The notes below the pieces were generated by a model, which saw only the letters and a program-made list of their open reading frames with translations, ran no database searches and was not told where the DNA came from. This document shows, in pieces, positions 52,426 to 62,945 of a stretch of 64,000 bases of DNA (its first letter is position 1; each line of letters starts with the position of its first letter). The translations under genes were made by a program, and so were the position numbers. The DNA is taken from positions 3,716,001 to 3,780,000 of the forward strand of contig NZ_CP079801.1 in NCBI RefSeq assembly GCF_021545785.1, read 5' to 3'. The DNA is from Halopseudomonas maritima. GTDB taxonomy: Bacteria > Pseudomonadota > Gammaproteobacteria > Pseudomonadales > Pseudomonadaceae.

Positions 52426-52843
52426 GGTCAATCCTTCACAGTTGGCGTTAGGTTCAGCACGATTTGTCGACCCATTGCTCCGCTGCTGCGGTTACTGCTC
52501 GGAAGGATATGAAAAGGGGAGACTGGCGATGCGTCAAAAGGAGAGGAGGAGACAGTCGTGCGAGCGCTAAGCCATCGGTAATGGCGTTTGCTTGCCGGCG
52601 TTAACTGTGCAGCTTAAATCGCTTCCCCGTCCCTCAGGACAACTTTCGTTCCAGTCGCCACCTCGTCAATCTGCCTTATGAGCGGTATAGACACATAACG
52701 AGCCGTTGGTATTGGCACCGTTACGGAGACCTCAGGGCCTCTGGCTAGCGGGAGCGTGGGCAATAATGGGACTTCGCCTGGGATAAGTCAATGCCGTATG
52801 TAGTGTTTTTTGGCTGGCACTACAACGTGCGGAACGTGACGCA
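52426..52843. other. Long upstream region of aceA
   Basis: No gene is evident. On the minus strand a TTGACG lies about 110 bp before the aceA start, but no convincing -10 follows it. An inverted repeat at 52799-52824 is listed separately. The length suggests either a long leader or several regulator sites. Confidence 0.5.
52799..52824. promoter_or_regulatory. Inverted repeat TGTAGTG/CACTACA upstream of aceA
   Basis: Seven-base perfect arms separated by 12 bases (TTTTTTGGCTGG). The arms contain the TGTAG/CTACA half-sites found twice upstream of icd, though with wider spacing. It sits 374 bp before aceA and just after the secretin-domain gene, so it could instead be an RNA hairpin ending that gene. 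Confidence 0.4.
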
Positions 52844-53665
52844 TCAGTCAACGCGGTCAACTTTCAGGCGAATTGCGCCGCTGCTGCTGCGCTGGGTGCT
52901 GATGCGACGTCCTACGTCGCTATCGCGCCCCGAGCTTGCATCGTCCAGCCCGCCAACGGTCACCCATTGGCCCAGCGGGGCGGTGACCACGGTGTCGGCC
53001 TGCTGTACGTCAATCACGCCCTGGCGGCGGTTGTCCAGACGGTTGTTGTTGGCACTGAGGGTGATGGTTGCCATGTCGCCGCTTAGCTGGACGGTGGCGT
53101 AAAAGCCCTGGGTTACGTCCTGGTACTGGGTTTGCTCAATGACCTGGCCGTAGACGTTGGTGGTTCTGGTGGTGATGGGTACGCTTTGCCCGCCCTGGAT
53201 TAGCACCGGGTAGCCCTCGCTGGCCATGATCTGGCGAACACCGTCATTGCTGCCGTAAGTGCGCCGATTGATGATGCGCGCGCTGTTACCGCGGTTGTCG
53301 GGATTGCCGATGATGATGTCGGCTGGCCCGGTGTCGATACTGCCATCAACCCGGTAACCACCGCTGCTGCCGCTGCTACTGCCGGAGTTGGCAACACTGA
53401 TCATCAGACGGGAAGGCTGGGTGTCCAGTTGGCTGACCAGCGCCTTGATCTCCTCAATGCGCTGCGGTTCGGCGCGTATCAGCAGCTGGTTGCCGTAGGC
53501 TGAGACGCGCTCGTTGGATTGCAGCATCGGCTGGATGGCGGGGATGATGTTGTCGGCCATGTTGTAGCCCAGCGGCACAATCTCGGTAGTCGGCGCAGCA
53601 TTGGCCATCAGGGTGACGATGGAGAGTGTCATCCAGCACAGCAGTTTGAGCATGCCTGACTTCAC
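52844..53665 (-). CDS. Secretin short-domain (NolW-like) periplasmic protein
   Basis: 273 residues: signal peptide ending in MANA, one secretin N-type domain (TTEIVPLGYNMADNIIPAIQP … LLIRAEPQRIEEIKALVSQLDTQP), a Ser/Gly-rich linker (about 94-102) and a C-terminal beta-rich domain like the end of secretins. It lacks the full secretin channel. The GTG start overlaps the stop of the upstream acetyltransferase gene (GTGA) and has an AAGGAGG ribosome site eight bases before it, so the two are coupled. Confidence 0.82.
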   Translation of the reverse strand: MKSGMLKLLCWMTLSIVTLMANAAPTTEIVPLGYNMADNIIPAIQPMLQSNERVSAYGNQLLIRAEPQRIEEIKALVSQLDTQPSRLMISVANSGSSSGSSGGYRVDGSIDTGPADIIIGNPDNRGNSARIINRRTYGSNDGVRQIMASEGYPVLIQGGQSVPITTRTTNVYGQVIEQTQYQDVTQGFYATVQLSGDMATITLSANNNRLDNRRQGVIDVQQADTVVTAPLGQWVTVGGLDDASSGRDSDVGRRISTQRSSSGAIRLKVDRVD

Positions 53666-54666
53666 AGTAGAAACCTCCTTAGTGCCGGGTCGGTTTGGCT
53701 GCTTGCCCAGAGTTCGTTAAAGCGATCGCTCCAGCGTTTAGCCTGATCGGGGCTATCGCGCCGCACGAAGCCGTCGCGCTGACGTGCTTTGGGTAGCATG
53801 AGAAATCCGTGGTCGTCGCTGATGACCTGTACATGGGGCTGGATCGGTAGATCAGGGTGTTGACGTCTCACCTGGCACAGGCTGGGAAAGCGATGGGCCA
53901 GCGCCAGCGGTGTGTGCCCGGAGAGAAACTCAGGCTCAATGCTCTGCAGCAGAATGCGTATCTGCGCCTTGGGGTTGCGAGCAATCAGCGCTTCGCAGGC
54001 GCCGATGAAGTCACGACGCTTAAACAGCCAGGCGGCCTGCTCTGGGGCGAAGACCAGCAGTTGTTGGTGGCAGTCTGCTATCAGCTCGCTGAGCAGCGTC
54101 TGGGCGTTATTCTCGTTGAGCGGGGTCAGTGCCGGGTCGTCTTCGGGGTAGTGGGCCGGCTGCTCGGGCGCCGTGTCCGGATTGAGGATGCTGAAGCGCC
54201 CGGGCGAGACAAACTCGATGTCTGCCAGCGGCGGCTGCGCCTGATCGCTGGCTTGCCAGCACATGTCTTGATGATCTATCCCGGCGTCTAGGTAGACTTC
54301 AGAGCAAACGCTGAAGCCCAGGCGCTGATAAAAGGGGATTGCGTGGGTCTGGGCGCTGAGCAACAGCTCATCGATCCCCTGGGCTTGGGCGTGATTGATG
54401 ATGGCACGCATCAGCTGATCGCCCAGCCCGGCGCCGCGATGCTCTGGCAGGATGGCGATACGACCTATGTGGCCGTCGCCGAGCAGGCGACCGGTGCCGA
54501 CCGGCTGCTCCGCTCGATACAGGAGAAAGTGGGTGGCTGTTTCGTCCAGCGCGTCCCACTCCAGGTCCTCGGGAACCTGCTGTTCGTCAATGAATACCCG
54601 CTGACGTATGTCGCGCAGGGCTTTGCCTGTGCGCCAGTCGGCAGTGGTAACAAAGACATCATTCAT
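53662..54666 (-). CDS. GNAT N-acetyltransferase with C-terminal extra domain
   Basis: 334 residues: a GNAT domain in 1-150 with the acetyl-CoA loop PEHRGAGLGDQLM and a YQRLGF motif, then an unassigned alpha/beta domain (about 160-334) that looks like the DUF7931-type extension seen in pseudomonads. The substrate is unknown. It overlaps the upstream oxygenase gene by 8 bp and the downstream gene by 4 bp. Confidence 0.85.
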   Translation of the reverse strand: MNDVFVTTADWRTGKALRDIRQRVFIDEQQVPEDLEWDALDETATHFLLYRAEQPVGTGRLLGDGHIGRIAILPEHRGAGLGDQLMRAIINHAQAQGIDELLLSAQTHAIPFYQRLGFSVCSEVYLDAGIDHQDMCWQASDQAQPPLADIEFVSPGRFSILNPDTAPEQPAHYPEDDPALTPLNENNAQTLLSELIADCHQQLLVFAPEQAAWLFKRRDFIGACEALIARNPKAQIRILLQSIEPEFLSGHTPLALAHRFPSLCQVRRQHPDLPIQPHVQVISDDHGFLMLPKARQRDGFVRRDSPDQAKRWSDRFNELWASSQTDPALRRFLL

Positions 54667-55831
54667 CCTGTCTCTCCATCAACAAAAAGCCTTTGGCCAC
54701 CAGTTGTTCCAGCAGTTGGTGGGCGTCTTCTTCCTGCATCCAGCCAAGCAGCAGCTCGGCTGGCAGATAGCGCTGGTTGCAGATTAGCTGAACCAGCGGC
54801 AGCAGAGCCGGACCCACGGCGCAGTGCTCGCCATTGGCAAACAGGCGCAAGCTGCCGTCCGCCGCCTCCCAGTAGGCCAGTCGCACCGCCGGGTTGGTTT
54901 CAAGACCAATGCCCGCTTCGAGCAAGTCTGCCACCGGCTCTGGCTCGCCGGCGTAGGCTTGCGCCAGCTCCGGATACTTGGCTTCGGTCATGTGACGGCC
55001 AAACCAGATGGCCAGTGCCTCTTTGTCTGAGACCAGGCGCAGGACGCTTTGTTGCAGGCGTTCTATTGCGACAGGATCAATGGCGGCAGGGTCCGACGGA
55101 CGGTTGAGGCCGGCGTCGCCGTAACGCTGATCGTCACCCAGGTGGTGAGCCAGATAGTCGGTGAAATGCACCAGGATCTCGGCGTGGCTGGGAGCGCGAA
55201 AACCGATGGAGTAGGTCATGCAGTCGGTCTCGGCAACGCCGTCGTGGGCGATGCCCGGCGGGATGTACAGCATGTCGCCGGGCTCCAGTACCCACTCATC
55301 CTGGCAGTCGAAGTCAGCCAGGATACGCAGATCAGGGTTGTCCAGCAGCGGGCTGTCTTCGCTGCACTGCTGGCCGATGCGCCAGCGGCGCTTACCGTGG
55401 CCCTGCAGCAGAAACACGTCGTAGTTGTCATAGTGCGGGCCTACGCCGCCGCCGGGCGTGGCGTAGCTGATCATGATGTCGTCAACGCGCCAGCTGGGCA
55501 GAAATCGGAACTGCGCCAGCAGATCGGCGACTTCGGGCACAAACTGGTCGACCGCCTGCACTAGCAACGTCCAGTCACGCTCGGGAAGCTGTTGGTAGGT
55601 GTCGTCCGGGAACGGCCCCTGGCGCAGCTCCCACGGGTGTGAACCCTGTTTTAGGATGATGCGCGACTCGACTTCTTCTTCCAGCGACAGGCCCGCCAGC
55701 TCGTTGGGCTCAATCGGGCTTTCGAATCCGGGAATGGCCTGACGAATCAGCAGCGGCTTGCGCTGCCAGTACTCGGCGAGGAAGCGGTCGACACCGATAT
55801 CACCAAACAGTGAGTCGAATTCAATGGTCAT
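54659..55831 (-). CDS. roxA: Ribosomal protein L16 arginine hydroxylase (RoxA/YcfD)
   Basis: 390 residues: a JmjC-type cupin with Fe(II) ligands H133, D135 and H196 (GPHYDNYDVF; GIAHDG), a dimerisation region and a C-terminal winged-helix-like part. YcfD/RoxA hydroxylates an arginine of ribosomal protein L16 using 2-oxoglutarate and oxygen. Spacing to purB is 76 bp in the same direction. Confidence 0.9.
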   Translation of the reverse strand: MTIEFDSLFGDIGVDRFLAEYWQRKPLLIRQAIPGFESPIEPNELAGLSLEEEVESRIILKQGSHPWELRQGPFPDDTYQQLPERDWTLLVQAVDQFVPEVADLLAQFRFLPSWRVDDIMISYATPGGGVGPHYDNYDVFLLQGHGKRRWRIGQQCSEDSPLLDNPDLRILADFDCQDEWVLEPGDMLYIPPGIAHDGVAETDCMTYSIGFRAPSHAEILVHFTDYLAHHLGDDQRYGDAGLNRPSDPAAIDPVAIERLQQSVLRLVSDKEALAIWFGRHMTEAKYPELAQAYAGEPEPVADLLEAGIGLETNPAVRLAYWEAADGSLRLFANGEHCAVGPALLPLVQLICNQRYLPAELLLGWMQEEDAHQLLEQLVAKGFLLMERQDE

Positions 55832-55907
55832 CTTTCTGGCTCCAGAATGGACAGCGCCCGGTAAATCCGGGCGCTGTAGGGCAGGGGGCGGCGTTGGCCG
55901 GCGCGGA

Positions 55908-57314
<1,407 letters not shown>

Positions 57315-58205
57315 TCATACACCAGCGCGCGGCGTTTTGCCCGGCTTTGCCGGCAGATACAGGCTGAGCAGACTGGCGGCAAAAATCAGTCCGGCGCCCA
57401 GCCAGGAGGACCAGCCCGGCAGCTCGTCCCACAAGACCCAGGCGAAGGCGCCGGAGAAGACAATCGCCAAATAGCTCAACGGGCCGATTTTGCCTGGCGG
57501 CGCCAGTGCGTAGGCGCGCGACATAACCAGCTGGCTGGTGGTCGCCACGATGCCGATCGCGGTCAGCAGGCCGAGTTGTTGCAGGGTCAGCGGCTGATAG
57601 GCCCACAGCAGCGGAATGGCCGATAGCAGCGTGGAGAAACTCGCAAAGTAGAAGACGATGCGGGTCGCCGGCTCACTGTCGCTCATGGCGCGAATCGATA
57701 CGAAGGCGCAGGCTGCCAGCAGGCTGGCGGCGACACCGGCAAGTGCTTTCGGGTCAAACAGCGCGCCAGTGGGCTTGGCGACCAGAATGACGCCAACAAA
57801 GCCGATGGCGACCGATAGCATCATGCGCCCGGTCAGGCTCTCTTTCAGCCACCACCAGGCCAGTACCGGGGTGAATACCGGTGCGGCGTAGGTAAACACC
57901 ATGGCATCAGCCAGTGGCAGATGGGCAATGGCGTAGAAAAAGCAGTACATCGCGCCCAGGCCGTAGAAGGTGCGCAGAAAATGACTGCCCAGGCGCTGGG
58001 TGCGGAACGGGGCAAAGCCACGAATCAGCATCAGCGGCAGAAAGTAGAAAACGCCAATCAGGTTGCGGGCAAACACGACGGTCTCGTTGTTGACGCCGGT
58101 CGAGACCTCGCGAATGAGTACGCCCATGATGGCGAACAGCAGCCCGGACAGGGCCAGCAGCAGGGCGCCGCGGCGCGGTTGGTCGAGGCGGACGCTCTCA
58201 ACCAC
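57315..58205 (-). CDS. EamA/DMT-family transporter
   Basis: 296 residues with ten hydrophobic helices in two EamA repeats (about 10-140 and 150-290). The substrate is unknown; relatives export amino acids or metabolites. No in-frame ATG exists near the start; the GTG at 58205 gives [19 protein letters not shown] and overlaps the hflD stop by 8 bp. A longer frame that runs back through hflD is an artefact. In the Pseudomonas order I remember, purB and hflD are adjacent, so this gene may be inserted. Confidence 0.85.
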   Translation of the reverse strand: MVESVRLDQPRRGALLLALSGLLFAIMGVLIREVSTGVNNETVVFARNLIGVFYFLPLMLIRGFAPFRTQRLGSHFLRTFYGLGAMYCFFYAIAHLPLADAMVFTYAAPVFTPVLAWWWLKESLTGRMMLSVAIGFVGVILVAKPTGALFDPKALAGVAASLLAACAFVSIRAMSDSEPATRIVFYFASFSTLLSAIPLLWAYQPLTLQQLGLLTAIGIVATTSQLVMSRAYALAPPGKIGPLSYLAIVFSGAFAWVLWDELPGWSSWLGAGLIFAASLLSLYLPAKPGKTPRAGV

Positions 58206-58818
58206 GCAGCACCGCGCGGGTGGCGTCCAGCAGCTTGCGACGCTGCAGCAGCAGCTGCCAGCGGTGGCCACCCAGCTGTCGCCACAGGGTGGCGGAACGG
58301 ATGCCGGCCAGCAGTAGCGTGCGTACCCGATTGGCCACCTCTGGCTGCTGCAGGTAGCGCATGTCGCCATGGACCTGGATACGCAGGCGCAGGGTGCTGA
58401 TGGTGTCCTGATAGGTGCTGCCAAGTGAGGCCATGACGTTGTCGTGCAGCAGGCCAAAATGCTCGACCTGGTGTTCTGCCTGGGCGATGCGTTGGCCCAG
58501 CACCTGCAGCATGTCGTCGCGCTTGGCCAGTTGGCGCTGCAGAGTCAGCAGGTTCATGACGTAGCGCAGAGCATCGCGTTGCAACGCGGCGGTATCACGC
58601 TCCAGCATGGCCTCAAGGGCCTGCAGGCCGCGGCGGATCTGATGGTGGCTGCCGCCGTAGACGTCCAGTACGCGGTCGGGTGAGCGGTTGAGGATGCTCG
58701 CAACCAGGCAGCTGGTCGGCCCTTCGCTGAGCTTGCCGCTGCGTGCCAGTTGGTCCACCTGTATGCCCGCTTCAAAGGTGGCGCCCAGGGCGATGACCTG
58801 ATCGGTAAGCTGGCTCAC
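58198..58818 (-). CDS. hflD: HflD-family protein
   Basis: 206 residues, helical throughout, matching HflD/YcfC, a membrane-associated protein known in E. coli as a regulator of lambda lysogeny (binding CII). Its role outside phage biology is unclear. The GTG start overlaps the mnmA stop (GTGA), and the pair mnmA-hflD is conserved in gammaproteobacteria. Confidence 0.92.
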   Translation of the reverse strand: MSQLTDQVIALGATFEAGIQVDQLARSGKLSEGPTSCLVASILNRSPDRVLDVYGGSHHQIRRGLQALEAMLERDTAALQRDALRYVMNLLTLQRQLAKRDDMLQVLGQRIAQAEHQVEHFGLLHDNVMASLGSTYQDTISTLRLRIQVHGDMRYLQQPEVANRVRTLLLAGIRSATLWRQLGGHRWQLLLQRRKLLDATRAVLRG

Positions 58819-59939
58819 GCGGTAGCCTCGCTGGCAATGGCGGTTTCAATCACGCCGCCGCCCAGGCACACGTCGCCTTGATACAGCACCAGAGACTGCC
58901 CCGGCGTTACCGCGCGCTGTGGCTCGTCAAAACGAACCAGGTAACCGCTGGTGGTCTTTTCCAGCGTGCAGGCTTGATCCGCCTGACGGTAGCGGACCTT
59001 GGCGGTTAGGCGTACGGGCTCGGTGACGTCGAGTTCATTGACCCAGTAAATCGACGAGCAGGTGAGGGCATCGGAGAACAACCACGGGTGGTTGTTGCCC
59101 TGACCGACGACCAGCACGTTGCGCGTCAGATCCTTTTTAAGCACATACCAAGGGTCGTCACTGGCGCCTTGCAGGCCGCCGATACCCAAGCCCTGGCGTT
59201 GACCGATGGTGTGATACATCAGGCCAACGTGGCGGCCGATGACGGTGCCATCGGTGGTTTCTATATCGCCGGGCTGGGCTGGCAGGTACTGTTTGAGAAA
59301 GTCGCTGAAGCGGCGCTCACCGATAAAGCAGATACCGGTGGAGTCTTTCTTGCGGGCAGTGGCCAACTCATAGCGCTCGGCAATGCGGCGTACCTCCGGC
59401 TTTTCCAGTTCGCCGACCGGGAACAGCGTCCGCGCGATCTGCTCGGCGCCAACGGCGTGCAGGAAGTAGCTCTGGTCCTTGTTGTTGTCGATACCACGCA
59501 ACAACAGGGTCTGGCCGTCGCGCTCGCCGCGGCGCACGTAGTGCCCGGTGGCAATCAGGTCTGCGCCCAGACTCAGGGCATAGTCGAGAAACGCCTTGAA
59601 CTTGATCTCGCGGTTACAGAGGATGTCCGGGTTGGGTGTGCGGCCAGCTTTGTACTCTTCGAGGAAGTGCTCAAACACGTTATCCCAATACTCAGCGGCA
59701 AAGTTGGCCGTGTGCAGCTTGATACCCAGCCGGTCGCTAACGGCCTGAGCGTCCGCTAGATCTTCCTTCGCGGTGCAGTACTCGGTGCCGTCGTCCTCGT
59801 CCCAGTTCTTCATGAACAGGCCTTCTACCTGATAGCCCTGTTCCAGCAGCAGGGCCGCAGAGACAGAGGAGTCGACGCCGCCGGACATACCGACGATGAC
59901 GCGGATTTCGGAGTTGGGCGTATTGGCCTGAATAGACAT
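58815..59939 (-). CDS. mnmA: tRNA-specific 2-thiouridylase MnmA
   Basis: 374 residues. ATP-binding P-loop SGGVDS at 19-24, catalytic cysteines C108 (ILCNREIKF) and C204 (TGICFIGER). It adds sulfur to the wobble uridine of tRNAs for Glu, Gln and Lys. It starts one base after the NUDIX gene stop, so translation is coupled. Confidence 0.97.
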   Translation of the reverse strand: MSIQANTPNSEIRVIVGMSGGVDSSVSAALLLEQGYQVEGLFMKNWDEDDGTEYCTAKEDLADAQAVSDRLGIKLHTANFAAEYWDNVFEHFLEEYKAGRTPNPDILCNREIKFKAFLDYALSLGADLIATGHYVRRGERDGQTLLLRGIDNNKDQSYFLHAVGAEQIARTLFPVGELEKPEVRRIAERYELATARKKDSTGICFIGERRFSDFLKQYLPAQPGDIETTDGTVIGRHVGLMYHTIGQRQGLGIGGLQGASDDPWYVLKKDLTRNVLVVGQGNNHPWLFSDALTCSSIYWVNELDVTEPVRLTAKVRYRQADQACTLEKTTSGYLVRFDEPQRAVTPGQSLVLYQGDVCLGGGVIETAIASEATA

Positions 59940-59940
59940 G

Positions 59941-60375
59941 TCAGCGAATAAGATCCAGTGAATAATGCGGTTTGTTCAAGTAATCCCGAATGCAATCGGC
60001 GACCAGGTAGCTGCGCAGGTGTGATTGATTGTCGACAATCTCGTCCAGTGTCATCCAGCGGGCCCGGATAATACCTTCGTCCAGCGGCCGCTCGCCGTCG
60101 TGGCTGATAGGCTTGGCGCTAAAGCACACGCGCTGATAAGTTTCACCGTTGGCGGCCTGGAAAAGATAGATGCCGATTACCGCCTGGAGCTCGACGTGCC
60201 AACCCGTCTCCTCAAGCGTTTCTCGGGTGGCTGCCTGCAACAGGGTTTCATTGGCTTCGAGATGGCCGGCCGGTTGATTTAGCACAATACGTCCGTCACG
60301 TTTTTCTTCGACCATCAGAAAGCGTGACTGATGCTCGACGATGGTGGCGACGGTGACGTGGGGTAAAAAGCGCAT
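59941..60375 (-). CDS. NUDIX hydrolase (NudJ-type phosphatase)
   Basis: 144 residues with a full NUDIX box: [20 protein letters not shown] followed by TGW. Its place before mnmA-hflD is that of nudJ in E. coli, so a thiamine-pyrophosphate or nucleotide phosphatase role is likely. First gene of the minus-strand block nudJ-like–mnmA–hflD. Confidence 0.9.
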   Translation of the reverse strand: MRFLPHVTVATIVEHQSRFLMVEEKRDGRIVLNQPAGHLEANETLLQAATRETLEETGWHVELQAVIGIYLFQAANGETYQRVCFSAKPISHDGERPLDEGIIRARWMTLDEIVDNQSHLRSYLVADCIRDYLNKPHYSLDLIR

Positions 60376-60491
60376 CGCGGCTCCTCGGCAGGTGCAATAG
60401 GGTAGCGTAAAGCGTCCGAGCGGTGAAGCTGGCTTTGGTAAAGCCGAGGAAAGCGGCTAGGATGCTGAATGGCTGCAGGTGTAGTGCAGGT

Positions 60492-60506
60492 TGTAGTGTT
60501 ACTACA
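60492..60506. promoter_or_regulatory. Upstream operator TGTAG-N5-CTACA of icd
   Basis: TGTAG TGTTA CTACA, a perfect inverted repeat with six-base arms if read as TGTAGT-N3-ACTACA. Its centre is 105 bp from that of the second site, about ten helical turns, which would put both on one face of DNA. Confidence 0.65.
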
Positions 60507-60587
60507 TATTTTTTATGAATCTCCCGTGATATGCCCCGGCATATAGGGGGTTCTGCAGTGGTGCGGCGAGGTTGTAGACAAAAGTGC

Positions 60588-60616
60588 GTGACAATCTGTA
60601 GGAAAACTACAACAAT
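60588..60616 (+). promoter_or_regulatory. Candidate icd promoter
   Basis: GTGACA (-35-like, five of six) and AACAAT (-10-like, four of six) are 17 bp apart, 90 bp before the icd ATG. The second TGTAG-N5-CTACA site lies in the spacer and touches the -10, a typical place for a repressor. Confidence 0.45.
60597..60611. promoter_or_regulatory. Proximal operator TGTAG-N5-CTACA of icd
   Basis: TGTAG GAAAA CTACA lies 95 bp before the icd start and inside the candidate promoter. The half-sites recall those I associate with the RpiR-type carbon regulator RccR of Pseudomonas, but I cannot confirm that consensus. Confidence 0.65.
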
Positions 60617-60706
60617 AACGCCGCTGAAAATCCGTATTCAATGGCGCGCCGAGGGTTATCCGCCCGCGTCGCTGTCAGTGCAACGACAACACAAACGGAG
60701 TCAAAG

Positions 60707-61963
<1,257 letters not shown>

Positions 61964-61966
61964 GGT

Positions 61967-61993
61967 GAAGCGGGCTGCCAGGCAGCCCGCTTC
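61967..61993. terminator. First hairpin after icd
   Basis: A perfect inverted repeat, GAAGCGGGCTGCC centred on one A, four bases after the icd stop. There is no T-run, so it may protect the mRNA end or act with the next hairpin. Confidence 0.6.
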
Positions 61994-62001
61994 GGCACTG
62001 C

Positions 62002-62037
62002 ATACAACAAAGCCGGCAATCGCCGGCTTTGTTGTAT
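62002..62037. terminator. Bidirectional terminator between icd and cspD
   Basis: A 16-bp perfect stem with arm ATACAACAAAGCCGGC and an AATC loop. It lies between the convergent genes; the T- and A-rich parts are in the stem itself. Confidence 0.75.
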
Positions 62038-62062
62038 CTGATGACGCTGTTACGCGCTCTGG

Positions 62063-62329
62063 CTATTGGTGTGCATAGCTGGCAGCGGTGCCTTCAATTT
62101 CGTCTTCTTTCTTGCTAGCGTGTTCGCTGGCAGACTGGATATTGATGGCGTGCAGGCCCTTGGGGCCTTGGATGATGTCGAATTGAACCGGCTGCCCGGC
62201 CTTGAGCGTTTTATAACCGTCCATCTGGATGGCCGAATAATGCGCAAAGAGGTCCTCGTCCCGGCCGTTGGCTACGATGAATCCATAACCTTTGGCATTG
62301 TTGAACCATTTGACCTTACCGTTCTCCAT
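62063..62329 (-). CDS. cspD: Cold-shock-domain protein CspD
   Basis: 88 residues: a cold-shock domain with RNP1 KGYGFI and RNP2-like DLFAHYSAI, then an acidic/Ser-rich tail (about 68-88). The length and position beside clpS-clpA match CspD, a stationary-phase replication inhibitor in E. coli, rather than a general CspA. Confidence 0.9.
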   Translation of the reverse strand: MENGKVKWFNNAKGYGFIVANGRDEDLFAHYSAIQMDGYKTLKAGQPVQFDIIQGPKGLHAINIQSASEHASKKEDEIEGTAASYAHQ

Positions 62330-62549
62330 ACTGCATCCCTCTGATAGCCTGTCACTTCATGTGAGTGTCCGCGCTGATAGCTGACCGGAATATCACCGGG
62401 CATGTAAATGGTGACTGGTCAGTCGCGCACCTCTACACTTTCAACAACGATTCAGAGCAAGTCAAGCCAGGCCCGGGAATCCTGTGTACCAGTGCGCAGT
62501 TTTGCGATAAGCGGTGCAGATGAACGGCCCCCAACCAGTGAAACAGCAG

Positions 62550-62912
62550 ATGTTTTCAATGACGGATTTTCAACTAACCTTACAGCAGGGACCAGTGGAG
62601 CCCGAGCACGATGATGATCACGGCCTGGCGGTCGAGACCAGCAAGCCCCAGCTCAAGCCGCCGTCTCGCTATAAGGTCATTATGCTCAATGACGACTACA
62701 CCCCAATGGACTTTGTTGTGGAGGTACTTGAGCGTTTTTTTTCCCACAACCGGGAAAGCGCCACACAGATTATGCTGAAGGTGCATACTGAGGGCAGGGC
62801 GGTTTGCGGTATCTATACCCGTGACATTGCCGAGAGCAAGGCAGCAGAAGTGAATGACTACGCGAGGGAATGCCAGCACCCGTTGATGTGTCAGATTGAA
62901 CGGGAAGCGTAA
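62550..62912 (+). CDS. clpS: ATP-dependent Clp protease adaptor ClpS
   Basis: 120 residues with the ClpS core [20 protein letters not shown] and [17 protein letters not shown]. It delivers N-degron substrates to ClpA. The exact start is unsure: ATGs at 62520, 62550 and 62559 are in frame; I use 62550 because it gives the usual length. clpA follows 33 bp later. Confidence 0.93.
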   Translation: MFSMTDFQLTLQQGPVEPEHDDDHGLAVETSKPQLKPPSRYKVIMLNDDYTPMDFVVEVLERFFSHNRESATQIMLKVHTEGRAVCGIYTRDIAESKAAEVNDYARECQHPLMCQIEREA

Positions 62913-62945
62913 CAAGGCGATTTGCATCGCATACGAGGTGGCAAC

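Larger units (their letters stand above)
60376..60706. other. Divergent intergenic region between the NUDIX gene and icd
   Basis: No gene. It holds two TGTAG-N5-CTACA sites, a TGTAG half-site at 60572 and a candidate icd promoter, each listed or discussed separately. The stretch 60507-60560 is AT-rich with no clear feature. Confidence 0.65.

Noticed and set aside
52818..52833. Sigma-54 promoter starting at TGGCAC upstream of aceA
   Set aside because: The GG-to-GC spacing is one base too long and it points away from aceA.
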